From contig NZ_CP011454.1 in assembly GCF_000695095.2 (NCBI RefSeq), positions 4,278,001-4,342,000 on the forward strand: DNA of 64,000 bases, given 5' to 3'. This DNA comes from Gemmatimonas phototrophica. Its GTDB lineage: Bacteria; Gemmatimonadota; Gemmatimonadetes; Gemmatimonadales; Gemmatimonadaceae. Positions 52,299 to 60,873 of the stretch are shown in pieces (within the stretch, counting starts at the first letter, position 1; each line of letters starts with the position of its first letter). A program made the position numbers and the translations under genes. Below the pieces are notes generated by a model. That model did not search any database, was not told where the DNA came from, and was given only the letters and a program-made list of their open reading frames with translations.

Positions 52299-53486
52299 TC
52301 AGCGCGACTCGGGCCGCACAAAGGCACTGGAGATCACGTCGAAGGGAGCCGATCCACGCGCTTTGGCAAAGCCCAGGGAATCGAGGCGCTGCATAAACGC
52401 GCGCTCAAACAGCTGGTCGGCCCCCGGACTGACCGATTCACTGCTCGGGAGTGCCGCGATCTGTACGTGCATACGCACACCGGGGACCTGAGCGCTGACC
52501 GCCCGCGTGAGATTCTCCAGTGCCATGAGCGTGGACGGCTGGTGCAGATAGAACAGCAGCCCGGTTGAGCGACCGCTGATCGCCTTGCGACTGGACGGCG
52601 AGATCACCCGCAGTTCACTGTGCGTCCACAAGTTCATCACCACCCAGAGGCGTACGGTGACATCGCGGAGCCCGCGGGCCGCCAGAGCGTGTCCCAGTTG
52701 CTGATAGTCCGAAAACGTGAGCCCCTGGAGCACGTTCTCCACCACCCCGCCATCGGCGTGCAGGTGCCCGTCCACCACCACCGGTGGGAAGATCCCTGGA
52801 ATGGCCGTGGCCGCGCGGAGCAGGGAACGGGCCCGCACCAGCCCCACCGCGGTGGTATCCAATTCATCGCCCAGCGACCAGAGCCGGCCAATGCCGAGAT
52901 CGAAGTCGGTGGTGGCAAACAAAATTTGTCGATCCTCCTTGAACGCCGACCGCAGTTCCGAGCGAAACTGCCCGTCGATTACCATGGCCAGCGTGCGATC
53001 GTAACGCGCGGTGTTGACCAGTCCACCGGTACGGCGCAGCCAGAACCACCAGTCAAACGTGGGCGCAAAGGTGGTAGCGCGTGCGTACAGTGCCGAGATG
53101 CTGTCGAGGGCCGCCGGCGTGCCCAGCAACGCATACGGCGCCTGCAATGCCCCCGTACTGATCCCGGTGACCAGATCGAAGCGTGGCATGGGCGAATCGG
53201 TCCGCGTACGCCACCCACGCAGAAAGCCGGCGCCGAAGGCCCCGTTCTGTCCGCCGCCCGAGAGCATCAGCACATCCAGCGTGCGATCTCCCCGCTGTTC
53301 GGCGCGCCGCACGAGTCGCGCAATGATCGTGTCCCGCGTGATACGGTCGTGCCGTGCAATGGCGGCGGCATCTTCCTGCAATGTTGCCAGCGATGCCGGT
53401 GGACGCGAAACAGCGGCACACCCGGCCGCAAACAGCCCCAGCGTCCCAACCAGCCATGCCATCCCGAGACGTTTTGTCATCCGCAT
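52299..53486 (-). CDS. Patatin-like phospholipase lipoprotein
   Basis: A 395-residue exported lipoprotein (lipobox LGLFAAGCAAV, Cys about 23) with a patatin fold. The glycine-rich oxyanion loop is LSGGGQNGAFGAGF (about 75-88), the nucleophile GxSxG is VTGISTGAL (about 109) and the catalytic Asp is in LHADGGVVEN (about 243). It would hydrolyse acyl esters of phospholipids at the membrane. The C-terminal 90 residues are not conserved in my recollection of the family. Confidence 0.85.
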   Translation of the reverse strand: MRMTKRLGMAWLVGTLGLFAAGCAAVSRPPASLATLQEDAAAIARHDRITRDTIIARLVRRAEQRGDRTLDVLMLSGGGQNGAFGAGFLRGWRTRTDSPMPRFDLVTGISTGALQAPYALLGTPAALDSISALYARATTFAPTFDWWFWLRRTGGLVNTARYDRTLAMVIDGQFRSELRSAFKEDRQILFATTDFDLGIGRLWSLGDELDTTAVGLVRARSLLRAATAIPGIFPPVVVDGHLHADGGVVENVLQGLTFSDYQQLGHALAARGLRDVTVRLWVVMNLWTHSELRVISPSSRKAISGRSTGLLFYLHQPSTLMALENLTRAVSAQVPGVRMHVQIAALPSSESVSPGADQLFERAFMQRLDSLGFAKARGSAPFDVISSAFVRPESR

Positions 53487-53541
53487 GGGCGGAATATATC
53501 AACGAGGCGGCAATCCCCGAACTCGCCTCGACCGAGGTGAC

Positions 53542-53895
53542 TCAACTGGCGCGCTTCACCTTGCGCTGCTTGGCGCGTCGTCCCACCGCCACGGCATCGT
53601 CCGCCCACAGGCGCAACGCGTCCTGTTCTTCAATCACTTCGGCGGGGACCTCGTAATACTGCATGACTTCGCCGCCTTCGCCGAACGGCCGGAAGGGTCC
53701 CATCCCCTTGGCTTCGTAATGGTGGCGCGTCCGCTCATCCACCTTGAAGTACAGCACGTCATTGCCAATGAGCGCAAAGAACGTGGTGCCGCAATAGATG
53801 CCCACCCCGCCAAACATGTCGCGCGCACGAATGTCCGGGAGCGCCCGGGTGAGGTGCTCCAGCACGAACGCGCGGTAGGTGGCCGTAACCGTCAT
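53542..53895 (-). CDS. TfoX N-terminal-domain protein
   Basis: A 117-residue protein with the TfoX_N fold: RDMFGGVGIYCGTTFFALIGNDVLYFKVDE is the family signature, followed by YYEVPAEVIEEQDALRLWADDA. In gamma-proteobacteria TfoX/Sxy controls competence, but single-domain members are widespread with unknown role. The ATG at 53895 was chosen; the frame up to 53976 lacks family residues. The basic tail (GRRAKQRKVKR) may bind nucleic acid. Confidence 0.82.
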   Translation of the reverse strand: MTVTATYRAFVLEHLTRALPDIRARDMFGGVGIYCGTTFFALIGNDVLYFKVDERTRHHYEAKGMGPFRPFGEGGEVMQYYEVPAEVIEEQDALRLWADDAVAVGRRAKQRKVKRAS

Positions 53896-53992
53896 GGATG
53901 CATTGTCGGTACCAGCCCCGGCCGCGTCAATACAGGAATTCCCGGCCAGCTGCCTGGTGGGCCCGCAGCGATCCACCAGACACGTGGGGAGC

Positions 53993-54535
53993 TCATCCGC
54001 CCAGGGCCGTGCGCTGCAGGGTGCCGGTCAGCGTCGTTCCGGCCAGGTTGAGAAACAGCTCCCCGTCCGTGACAGACAGCTCGAAGCTCAGACGACGGTC
54101 CAGCTGCTCCACGATCGCGTCCGTCAGCTCCCGCTCAAACACGTAGCATTCAATCTGATCCACCTTGTGGATGCGTTCGCCGGCAATCTGCCGCAGCCAC
54201 ACCGTGGGATCCTTGTGCGTGTACACCACCACCCTGGGGGCCGCCTTGCTGGCCTTGTGCAACCGGGCCGCGTCGGGCAAGCCGATTTCTATCCACGTCG
54301 TAATGGTACCGGTCAGATCACGCACACTGACCGTGGGATCATCCGGGTCCGAAACGCCTTTCGAGAACCCGATGCCTTCGCGGTATTCCAGGCAATAGGC
54401 CAGGAGCCGGGTCACGAAGTACTCCGGCGATTCCGACGGGTGCATGGCCATGCGGAACTCCAACTGCTCGTACACACCACGATCCACGTGCGCGAGCGAC
54501 ACGTTCATGGTGTACATCGTGGAGGTCAGCGCCAT
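53993..54535 (-). CDS. yaeQ: YaeQ-family protein
   Basis: A 180-residue protein that matches the YaeQ family along its whole length (TMYTMNVSLAHVDRGVYEQLEFRMA, HPSESPEYFVTRLLAYCLEY, WIEIGLPDAARLHKASK). The fold resembles PD-(D/E)xK nucleases: the Glu in TRLLAYCLEYREGI and WIEIG fit a nuclease-like core. The biological role is unresolved in the family. The ATG at 54535 starts the conserved region; the frame to 54595 adds only linker. Confidence 0.88.
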   Translation of the reverse strand: MALTSTMYTMNVSLAHVDRGVYEQLEFRMAMHPSESPEYFVTRLLAYCLEYREGIGFSKGVSDPDDPTVSVRDLTGTITTWIEIGLPDAARLHKASKAAPRVVVYTHKDPTVWLRQIAGERIHKVDQIECYVFERELTDAIVEQLDRRLSFELSVTDGELFLNLAGTTLTGTLQRTALGG

Positions 54536-54613
54536 GTGCGCTCCGTCACCACGTTCGCGCGCGTGGTCCAAAGGTTGCTCCGTGTGAGGGTACACCCTTT
54601 TGTGGAGTCACCT

Positions 54614-54871
54614 GTGGACATTGTGACATGGCTCATCGTTGGACTCGTCGCCGGTGTGCTCGCCTCACTCGTCGTGGGAGGCGTGGGATTGGTGGGAAAC
54701 ATCGTCGTCGGCATCGTGGGCGCCTTCGTGGGCGGATGGATCTTCCGCCAGCTGGGCGTCAGTGCGCCCCTCCCGGGATTGGGCGGGGTGATCTTCACGG
54801 CCTTTATCGGCGCCATGGTGACGCTCCTGTTGCTGCATTTCGTCAGCGGCAGACGAAAAACCGTGGCCTGA
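54614..54871 (+). CDS. GlsB/YeaQ/YmgE-family stress membrane protein
   Basis: An 85-residue membrane protein of the transglycosylase-associated family. Three membrane segments: about 3-20, 28-45 and 58-78. The family pattern GLVAGVLASLVVGG...GNIVVGIVGAFVGGWIF is clear. It starts at GTG with GTGGAG upstream. A much longer frame to 53879 is antisense to YaeQ and is rejected. The family is linked to envelope and osmotic stress, without a known reaction. Confidence 0.82.
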   Translation: MDIVTWLIVGLVAGVLASLVVGGVGLVGNIVVGIVGAFVGGWIFRQLGVSAPLPGLGGVIFTAFIGAMVTLLLLHFVSGRRKTVA

Positions 54872-54890
54872 GCACGCTCAAGCCACGGTT
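54859..54890. terminator. Bidirectional hairpin terminator
   Basis: AACCGTGGC pairs with GCCACGGTT, then one mismatch, then TGAGC with GCTCA around a two-base loop. The hairpin covers the stop codon of the GlsB-like gene and lies before the convergent ilvE stop at 54912. Confidence 0.65.
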
Positions 54891-54911
54891 CGCTGGCGAC
54901 GCACCCCGCAC

Positions 54912-55838
54912 TTAGCGGCAGTGCGTCAGCCAGCCGTGCCGATCTTCGAGCTGTCCCTTGGCAATGCCAAGGTATTCCGTCTGCAACTGCTTGGTGATGG
55001 GGCCCACGCGCCCGGCGCCAATCGTGATGCGGTCGATGCTACGCACCGGTGTCAACTCGGCCGCCGTGCCCGTAAAGAACACTTCGTCGGCCATGTAGAG
55101 CATCTCGCGCGGAATGTGCAGTTCGCGCACCGGAATGCCGGCGTCGGCCGCCAGCTGCATAATGGTGTGGCGCGTAATGCCGCCGAGAATGCTGCCATCG
55201 AGCGGCGTCGTGATGATGGTGCCCTTGGACACCATGAACACGTTCTGCCCGGAGCCCTCGCTCACCACGCCGCTGGGGCTCAGCGCAATGCCTTCGGCGT
55301 AGCCGTTGGCGATCGCTTCCATCTTGATGAGCTGACCGCTGAGGTAGTTGCCGGCGATCTTGGCCATGGCCGGAATGGTATTGGGCTGCACGCGCTGCCA
55401 GCTGGAAATGCACGCGTCCACACCGGCGTCGAGCGCTTCGTCGCCCAGATACGCCCCCCAGGGCCAGCAGGGGAGATACGTCTCCACCGGCGCGCCAATG
55501 GGCACCATGCCCGCCGTGCCGTAGCCGCGCACGACCATGGGGCGTAAATAGCACGACTCGACCCCGTTGCGGGCCACCACTTCGCGCGACGCCTCGAAGA
55601 GCTCGTCCAGCGTGTAGGGCACATCCATGCGATAAATCTTGCACGAATGCAGCAGCCGCTCGAGATGCTCGCGCAGTCGGAAGATGGCCGGTCCCTTGGG
55701 GGTGCTGTAGGCACGGATGCCTTCAAAGGCCGACGATCCGAACTGCACGGAATGGCTGAGCACGTGGATCGTGGCGTCGGCCCACGGAATGAAATGGCCA
55801 TCGCGCCAGATCCACTGCGTCTCGGTAATGCGGCTCAT
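54912..55838 (-). CDS. ilvE: Branched-chain amino acid aminotransferase
   Basis: A 308-residue fold-type IV PLP transaminase for the last step of leucine, isoleucine and valine synthesis. Landmarks: VQFGSSAFEGIRAY, YLRPMVVRGYG, the Schiff-base Lys in PNTIPAMAKIAGNYLSG (about 158), EGIALSPSGVVSEGSGQNVF and EVFFTGTAAELTPV. The length is normal. The ATG at 55838 was preferred to the frame start at 55955 because the family begins at RITETQWIWRDG. The SDR gene lies 42 bp upstream on the same strand. Confidence 0.94.
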   Translation of the reverse strand: MSRITETQWIWRDGHFIPWADATIHVLSHSVQFGSSAFEGIRAYSTPKGPAIFRLREHLERLLHSCKIYRMDVPYTLDELFEASREVVARNGVESCYLRPMVVRGYGTAGMVPIGAPVETYLPCWPWGAYLGDEALDAGVDACISSWQRVQPNTIPAMAKIAGNYLSGQLIKMEAIANGYAEGIALSPSGVVSEGSGQNVFMVSKGTIITTPLDGSILGGITRHTIMQLAADAGIPVRELHIPREMLYMADEVFFTGTAAELTPVRSIDRITIGAGRVGPITKQLQTEYLGIAKGQLEDRHGWLTHCR

Positions 55839-55879
55839 GTGCGGAAGTGCTGAAGGAGCGGAGAACGATCGGCAAGCGA

Positions 55880-56671
55880 TCAGAGCAGGGACTTCACGGC
55901 GCCGCCGTCCACCAGCACGGCCTGCCCCGTCATGAATCCTGCCCGCGTAGAACACAGGAAAGCTATCACGGCGGCCAGCTCCTCGGGGCGTCCCACCCGC
56001 CCCAGCGGCGACTCCGCCGCCCAGCCGGCAAAGATCGACTCGGGGGAGGCCCCGGTACGCACGGAATTGGCGGCCGCCAGGTTATCCAGCCGTTCCGTGG
56101 CCGTGAATCCCGGCAGGACCGAGTTGACGGTCACCCCATCACGCCCCACTTCATCGGCCAGCGTGCGCAGATACCCAGTGACCGCCGCCCGCAGGGCATT
56201 GCTGAGCACCAGCCCGCCTTGCGGGCGCTTCACGGCCAACGAGGTGATGGCAATTACCCGCCCCCACTTTTTCGCCTGCATGGCCGGCACAAACGCGCGC
56301 GTGAGCTCCACCACACTACGTAGCAGCAGATCGGTGGCCGCCTGCCAGGAACTCCATTCGTGGCCCATGGGGGTGCCGGTTGGCGGCCCCCCGGTGTTGC
56401 ACACGAGGATGTCCAACCCCTTCGGATACGCCGCCTGCACATGCTGCACCACGTGAGCGATCCCCTCGGAGGTGGCCAGATCGGCCTCCAGCGCCGTGAC
56501 GGTCACGCCATGCGCTTCCAGCTTGGTCTTGGCGCTGCGAATGGCCTCGTCGCTGCGCGCGCAGATCACCAGCTCGACTCCCTCCATCGCCAGCTCCTCG
56601 GCGGCGGCGAACGCGATGCCACGGCTCGCACCACACACCAACGCCACCTTGCCCTTCAGACCAAGATCCAT
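55880..56671 (-). CDS. SDR-family oxidoreductase lacking the catalytic Tyr/Lys
   Basis: A 263-residue short-chain dehydrogenase/reductase fold. The NADP site is VCGASRGIAFAAAEEL (about 11-26; the usual last glycine is replaced), NTGG follows near 90, and the catalytic Ser is in IAITSLAVK. The usual YxxxK is replaced by LVLSNALRAA (about 153-162), so both Tyr and Lys are absent. An SDR clade with this change is known and is annotated as 3-oxoacyl-ACP reductase-like. A reductase reaction is therefore doubtful. It overlaps the cupin gene upstream (ATGA). Confidence 0.8.
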   Translation of the reverse strand: MDLGLKGKVALVCGASRGIAFAAAEELAMEGVELVICARSDEAIRSAKTKLEAHGVTVTALEADLATSEGIAHVVQHVQAAYPKGLDILVCNTGGPPTGTPMGHEWSSWQAATDLLLRSVVELTRAFVPAMQAKKWGRVIAITSLAVKRPQGGLVLSNALRAAVTGYLRTLADEVGRDGVTVNSVLPGFTATERLDNLAAANSVRTGASPESIFAGWAAESPLGRVGRPEELAAVIAFLCSTRAGFMTGQAVLVDGGAVKSLL

Positions 56672-57369
56672 CAGCCCTGCCCTCCGTTGCGCATCGGCGT
56701 GCCGGAGCGCAGGTAGTCGTCAGACTTGTCAATCCAGTCCTGACGCGGCGGGTTGAAGATGTCCACGTCGAGCGTGTCTTCCAGCGCTTCGGCCCGGTGA
56801 CGCACCATGCTGGGAATCACCAGCACCTCTCCGGCCCGCACATCGACATAGGTGTCACCCGGATTGTCGGCGTGCTCACCAATCCAGAAGCGCAGCGCCC
56901 CCGACAGGATGTACGTGATCTGCTCGTTGATGTGATCGTGCGCCGGCACCAGCGCGCCCTGCTTGAGATACACATGGGCCAACATCTGCTTTTCCGTGTA
57001 CACCAGCCGGCGACCGATGAGCGGCGTGAGCTCCTCAACGGCCATGTCATCCCAGGCAATCTTGCGAACGTCAGTCGGATTCTCGGTCATGTGCAGCGAG
57101 GCAGGGAGGGTGGGAACAGCAGGAGTCAGACGGAGCGGTGAAACGGTGGGCCATGCGGATGGTACGGTGGCAACGGCAATACCCGACGCGACTGGGGCAG
57201 TGTACGCCGTGGCCGCTGCCGCGCGCGCCGCGGCCGTCTGCGCCTGCCGCGCGGCCAGTGCCGCCTGACGCGCCGCGGCCAGCTTGTTCTCTTTCCGCAG
57301 GTCCCAGAGCATCCAGCCGCAGAAAGCCACTCCGGCGCCGAAGGTCAGCAGCGTGTCGTACGGCAGCAT
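56671..57369 (-). CDS. Membrane-anchored cupin protein
   Basis: A 232-residue protein. One N-terminal membrane helix (LLTFGAGVAFCGWMLWDLRK, about 7-25) is followed by an alanine-rich coiled linker (about 28-92) and a cupin (about 120-210) with PAHDHINEQITYILSGALRFW and GEVLVIPSMVRHRA. An internal ATG at 57090, just before the cupin, could give a soluble form. Cupins of this kind often act as pectin-degradation-type (KdgF-like) or binding proteins. It is coupled to the SDR gene downstream. Confidence 0.75.
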   Translation of the reverse strand: MLPYDTLLTFGAGVAFCGWMLWDLRKENKLAAARQAALAARQAQTAAARAAAATAYTAPVASGIAVATVPSAWPTVSPLRLTPAVPTLPASLHMTENPTDVRKIAWDDMAVEELTPLIGRRLVYTEKQMLAHVYLKQGALVPAHDHINEQITYILSGALRFWIGEHADNPGDTYVDVRAGEVLVIPSMVRHRAEALEDTLDVDIFNPPRQDWIDKSDDYLRSGTPMRNGGQG

Positions 57370-57388
57370 CGGCGCCGCGTCCCCGTTG

Positions 57389-58027
57389 TCAGCGCTCGGC
57401 CACGAAGACTGCCTGCTGCACAAACCGGGGGGTCGTGATTTCCTGCACCAGCAGCCGAGCCAGCGCCGCACGCGACACCTGACTGCCGGCGCCCACGGAA
57501 ACCGTGGTATCCATTTGCGCGCGCTCGGAGTCCGCCCCCTCGGTAAGCTTGGCCGGCTTGACCACGGTCCAACCACTCAGATGACTGGCGCGTACGTAGC
57601 GCTCCTGTTCGTCGCGGTCTTCCATCATGCCATCGTGCGCCGAGCGCCGGGCAAACATGGTGCGGATCTTCATGGTGAATCCCACGTTGCCGGAGGACTC
57701 TCCCGCCATGGCACTGGTGACCACCACAAGGCGCGACTGCTCAAGCGTCTTCATGGTACTCACAATCAGCTTGGTCGCGGCGGCGATATACGGCACCCGC
57801 GCATCGTCTTTGTGCCCCAGCATGACCACCGCCGCATCGGCCCCCCGCAGCACTTCGCGCACCGCGGTTGGATCGGCCAGCGATCCCACAATGACGGTGG
57901 CGTGTTCGGGGACCTGTTCCGACGGCTTGGCCCGATAATGCAGCCGCAGGGTGTGCCCTGCCGCGGTCGCCGCGTCAATGAACTGCTGGCCCAGCCGGCT
58001 GGACGCGCCATAGACGGCAATAATCAT
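57389..58027 (-). CDS. NAD(P)-binding Rossmann protein (NmrA/atypical SDR type)
   Basis: A 212-residue atypical SDR. The dinucleotide site is YGASSRLGQQFID (about 6-18), with the strand VIVGSLADPTAV, VVMLGH and VVVTSAMAG. No YxxxK is visible, as in NmrA-like sensors and NAD(P)H-binding epimerase relatives. It is the first gene of the minus-strand cluster that continues with cupin, SDR and ilvE, and is divergent from the formate-THF ligase gene. Confidence 0.78.
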   Translation of the reverse strand: MIIAVYGASSRLGQQFIDAATAAGHTLRLHYRAKPSEQVPEHATVIVGSLADPTAVREVLRGADAAVVMLGHKDDARVPYIAAATKLIVSTMKTLEQSRLVVVTSAMAGESSGNVGFTMKIRTMFARRSAHDGMMEDRDEQERYVRASHLSGWTVVKPAKLTEGADSERAQMDTTVSVGAGSQVSRAALARLLVQEITTPRFVQQAVFVAER

Positions 58028-58122
58028 GAGACAGCGCCCTCGCAGCGGCGGGTCCCGTTGTTGTGTGCTAGAATGGAAAAAAGCGCCATGCTACAACTTG
58101 CACTCGCACCCAACGGTCCGCC

Positions 58123-59808
58123 ATGACGGTTACGCCACCTCCCGTCCCCTCCGATATCGAGATTGCCCAGCAGGCGATCATGCGTCCCATTCGTGACGTT
58201 GCCGCCGATCTGGGGTTGGGGGAAGACGACATCGACCTGTACGGGAAGTACAAAGCCAAACTGCCGCTGTCCCTCGCTTCAGCGCCCCCCAAGGGGCGCC
58301 TGGTGCTGGTCACGGCCATCAACCCCACGCCAGCCGGTGAAGGGAAAAGCACCGTCAGCGTTGGCTTGTCGCAGGCGTTCCGCCGACTGGGACACAATGC
58401 CGTGCTCTGCATGCGAGAACCCAGCCTGGGTCCGGTGTTTGGGGTCAAGGGCGGCGCCGCTGGTGGCGGCTACTCGCAGGTGCTGCCCATGGACGACATC
58501 AACCTGCACTTCACCGGTGACTTTCATGCCATTGCCAGCGCCCATGCGCTGCTGAGTGCCATGATCGACAATCACCTGTATCACGGCAACGCGCTGGGGC
58601 TCAACCCCAAGGGCATCACGTGGCCACGCACCATTGATATGAACGATCGGGCGCTGCGCAGCGCCATCATTGGAATGGGCACCGGCAACGGCACCATGCG
58701 GGAAGAGCGGTGGGTCATCATTCCAGCCAGCGAAATCATGGCCATTGTGGCGCTGGCCTCCGATGCGGAGGATCTGGAACTGCGTCTGGGCAACATCGTG
58801 GTGGGCACGACGCTCGGCAAAGAGAAGAAGCCGGTGCGAGCGCGTGATCTGGGGGCCACGGGAGCCATGACGCTGTTGCTCAAGGACGCCATTCGCCCCA
58901 ACCTGGTGCAAACGCTCGAAGGCGGTCCGGCCATTCTGCACGCCGGTCCGTTTGGCAACATCGCGCACGGCTGCAACTCACTCGTTGCCACCCGCGTGGG
59001 ACTCGCGCTCGCCGACCTCGTGGTCACCGAAGCCGGCTTTGGCAGCGATCTGGGCGCCGAAAAGTTTTTCGATATCAAGTGCCGCGCCGGTGGGCTCAAT
59101 CCGGAAGCGGCCGTACTGGTGGCCACCGTGCGCTCCCTCAAGATGCAGGGCGGCGTTGCCAAGGCGGAGCTGGATCGCGAAGACCTTGGCGCCCTCGAGC
59201 GCGGACTCCCCCACGTGGCGCATCACGTGCGCAACGTGCAGCAGTTTGGTGTGCCGGTGGTGGTGGCCATCAACCGCCGCACCAGCGATACCGACGCGGA
59301 GCTGCGTCTGGTGGCCGACTACGTGGCTACGCTGGGGGTGCCGGTGGCCATGTGCAACGTGTGGGCCGAAGGCGGGGCGGGCGGGGAAGCGCTGGCGCAC
59401 GAGGTGCTGGGCTTGCTCAACGCCAAGACGTCGGCCTTCGCTCCGCTGTACGCCACGGAACAGCCCATCCGCGACAAGATTCGCACCGTGGCGCGCCGCG
59501 TCTATGGCGCCGATGGTGTGGACTTCTCGAGTGCCGCCGAGAAGAGCATTGACTGGCTGGAAGCCAACGGCATGGCACACACGCCGGTGTGCATGGCCAA
59601 GACCCAGTACTCGCTTACCGATGACGCGTCGCGACTGAACGTGCCCACCGGGTTTCGCATGACGGTCAACGAAGTGTACGGCTCGGCAGGCGCCGGGTTC
59701 GTGGTGGCCAAGTGTGGCGACATCATGACCATGCCCGGGCTGTCAAAGAAGCCGGCAGCGGAAGGCATGCGCCTGCGGGCCGACGGCACCATTGAAGGGC
59801 TGTCCTGA
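58123..59808 (+). CDS. fhs: Formate--tetrahydrofolate ligase
   Basis: A 561-residue enzyme that makes 10-formyl-THF from formate, THF and ATP. The start region has QQAIMRPIRDVAADLGL and DIDLYGKYKAKL, and the ATP site is NPTPAGEGKSTVSVGL (about 67-82). REPSLGPVFGVKGGAAGGG, NMGTG-type GMGTGNGTMRE, GPFGNIAHGCNS and TEAGFGSDLGAEKF are typical. Length and motifs are complete. It stands alone on the plus strand and gives one-carbon units for purine and methionine synthesis. Confidence 0.96.
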   Translation: MTVTPPPVPSDIEIAQQAIMRPIRDVAADLGLGEDDIDLYGKYKAKLPLSLASAPPKGRLVLVTAINPTPAGEGKSTVSVGLSQAFRRLGHNAVLCMREPSLGPVFGVKGGAAGGGYSQVLPMDDINLHFTGDFHAIASAHALLSAMIDNHLYHGNALGLNPKGITWPRTIDMNDRALRSAIIGMGTGNGTMREERWVIIPASEIMAIVALASDAEDLELRLGNIVVGTTLGKEKKPVRARDLGATGAMTLLLKDAIRPNLVQTLEGGPAILHAGPFGNIAHGCNSLVATRVGLALADLVVTEAGFGSDLGAEKFFDIKCRAGGLNPEAAVLVATVRSLKMQGGVAKAELDREDLGALERGLPHVAHHVRNVQQFGVPVVVAINRRTSDTDAELRLVADYVATLGVPVAMCNVWAEGGAGGEALAHEVLGLLNAKTSAFAPLYATEQPIRDKIRTVARRVYGADGVDFSSAAEKSIDWLEANGMAHTPVCMAKTQYSLTDDASRLNVPTGFRMTVNEVYGSAGAGFVVAKCGDIMTMPGLSKKPAAEGMRLRADGTIEGLS

Positions 59809-59810
59809 TG

Positions 59811-60224
59811 TCAGCTGGTGCTGGCGGTGCGCGTCATGACGCCGGAGATGAACAGATACAACTCAGTCCAGGCGCGTTTCACGTCGGCGTTCCACTGATC
59901 GCCAAGGCCCTGCTCGAGCGCCCAGAGCAGGGCCGCTCCTACCGTTTCGTAGTGCGCCACCACCACACCGTACCCCACATGGCGCCGGGATAATGCCTGC
60001 AGCTCTTCAATGATCTGCGGCGGGTAGTCCAGCATCTGCACGAGTGTATCGATCGTCTGGAGAAACTTCTCGTGCTGCACATACATAGGCTTCCCGTCAA
60101 AGAGCAGCTTGGCTGACGGGTCAATCTCAAAGAGACGTGTGTAGAACAACTGAGCGGCGAGCGCGCGCATGGGCACGAGCGTTGCCCACGATTCGCGGAT
60201 GATGCGTTCAGCGCTGAGATTCAT
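59811..60224 (-). CDS. Single-domain globin
   Basis: A 137-residue bacterial globin with heme. Helix A/B SAERIIRESWATLVPMRALAAQLFYTRLFE, the CD region with FDGKPMYVQHEKF, and the proximal histidine in LSRRHVGYGV (about residue 81). Distal side residues include Tyr28/Gln in B and E helices. It resembles the globin part of flavohemoglobins but has no reductase domain. Likely a role in NO or oxygen binding. The stop codons of this gene and fhs are two bases apart. Confidence 0.88.
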   Translation of the reverse strand: MNLSAERIIRESWATLVPMRALAAQLFYTRLFEIDPSAKLLFDGKPMYVQHEKFLQTIDTLVQMLDYPPQIIEELQALSRRHVGYGVVVAHYETVGAALLWALEQGLGDQWNADVKRAWTELYLFISGVMTRTASTS

Positions 60225-60245
60225 GGGACACTAGGGGAATGGAGT

Positions 60246-60863
60246 CTACGCCAATTCGATGGGGGCGAGCGCACCACGCGTCATATTCTGCAGCTGCGCC
60301 CTGAGGGCGGGAAGTTCACTGCGCGGCAATTTCACCGCGAAGGTGGCTTCCACGTCAAAGGTCTGATGCTCCACCTCGGCCTGCAGCGTGAGAAGGAGCT
60401 GCTGCACGGCGCCAATGTGCGCGTAACTCACGCGAAAGGTGGCGATGACGCTATCGACCCGCAGCTCGGTGGGAAGGAGGAGCAGCGCTTCCTGCACCGC
60501 TCCGCCGTAAGCTTTCACAAGGCCACCCGTTCCCAACTTGGTGCCGCCGTAGTAGCGCGTCACCACTGCCACAATCTCCCCAATACCGCAGTGCTGCAGT
60601 ACGGTGAGCATGGGACGGCCGGCCGTGCCGTGCGGTTCGCCATCGTCGCTCATCCCAATGCGATCGGTGCTTCCCGGCGGGCCCACCACGTACGCCCAGC
60701 AATTGTGCGTGGCGTCGGGGAATTCGACGTTTATCGACCTGATGAACGTCTGCGCGTCTTCGGGCGATGACGCGCGCGCTACCGTGCACAGAAACCGGCT
60801 CCGGTCGATGACCTGCTCGACACGGTGCACACCCTTCGGTACCGGGTAGCGCGCGTCACTCAC
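60246..60863 (-). CDS. yigZ: YigZ/IMPACT-family protein
   Basis: A 205-residue protein. The UPF0029/IMPACT N-terminal domain (about 5-115) has the signature GMSDDGEPHGTAGRPMLTVL and VTRYYGGTKLGTGGLVKAYG. A C-terminal ferredoxin-like DUF1949 domain (about 135-195) follows. The family contacts the translation machinery or nucleic acid, but the exact role is unresolved. It lies just downstream of rhlE on the same strand. Confidence 0.92.
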   Translation of the reverse strand: MSDARYPVPKGVHRVEQVIDRSRFLCTVARASSPEDAQTFIRSINVEFPDATHNCWAYVVGPPGSTDRIGMSDDGEPHGTAGRPMLTVLQHCGIGEIVAVVTRYYGGTKLGTGGLVKAYGGAVQEALLLLPTELRVDSVIATFRVSYAHIGAVQQLLLTLQAEVEHQTFDVEATFAVKLPRSELPALRAQLQNMTRGALAPIELA

Positions 60864-60873
60864 GCCCGCTCAC

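Noticed and set aside
53879-54613. Upstream extension of the GlsB-like protein
   Set aside because: It is antisense to YaeQ. The family is about 85 residues and starts at the GTG at 54614.
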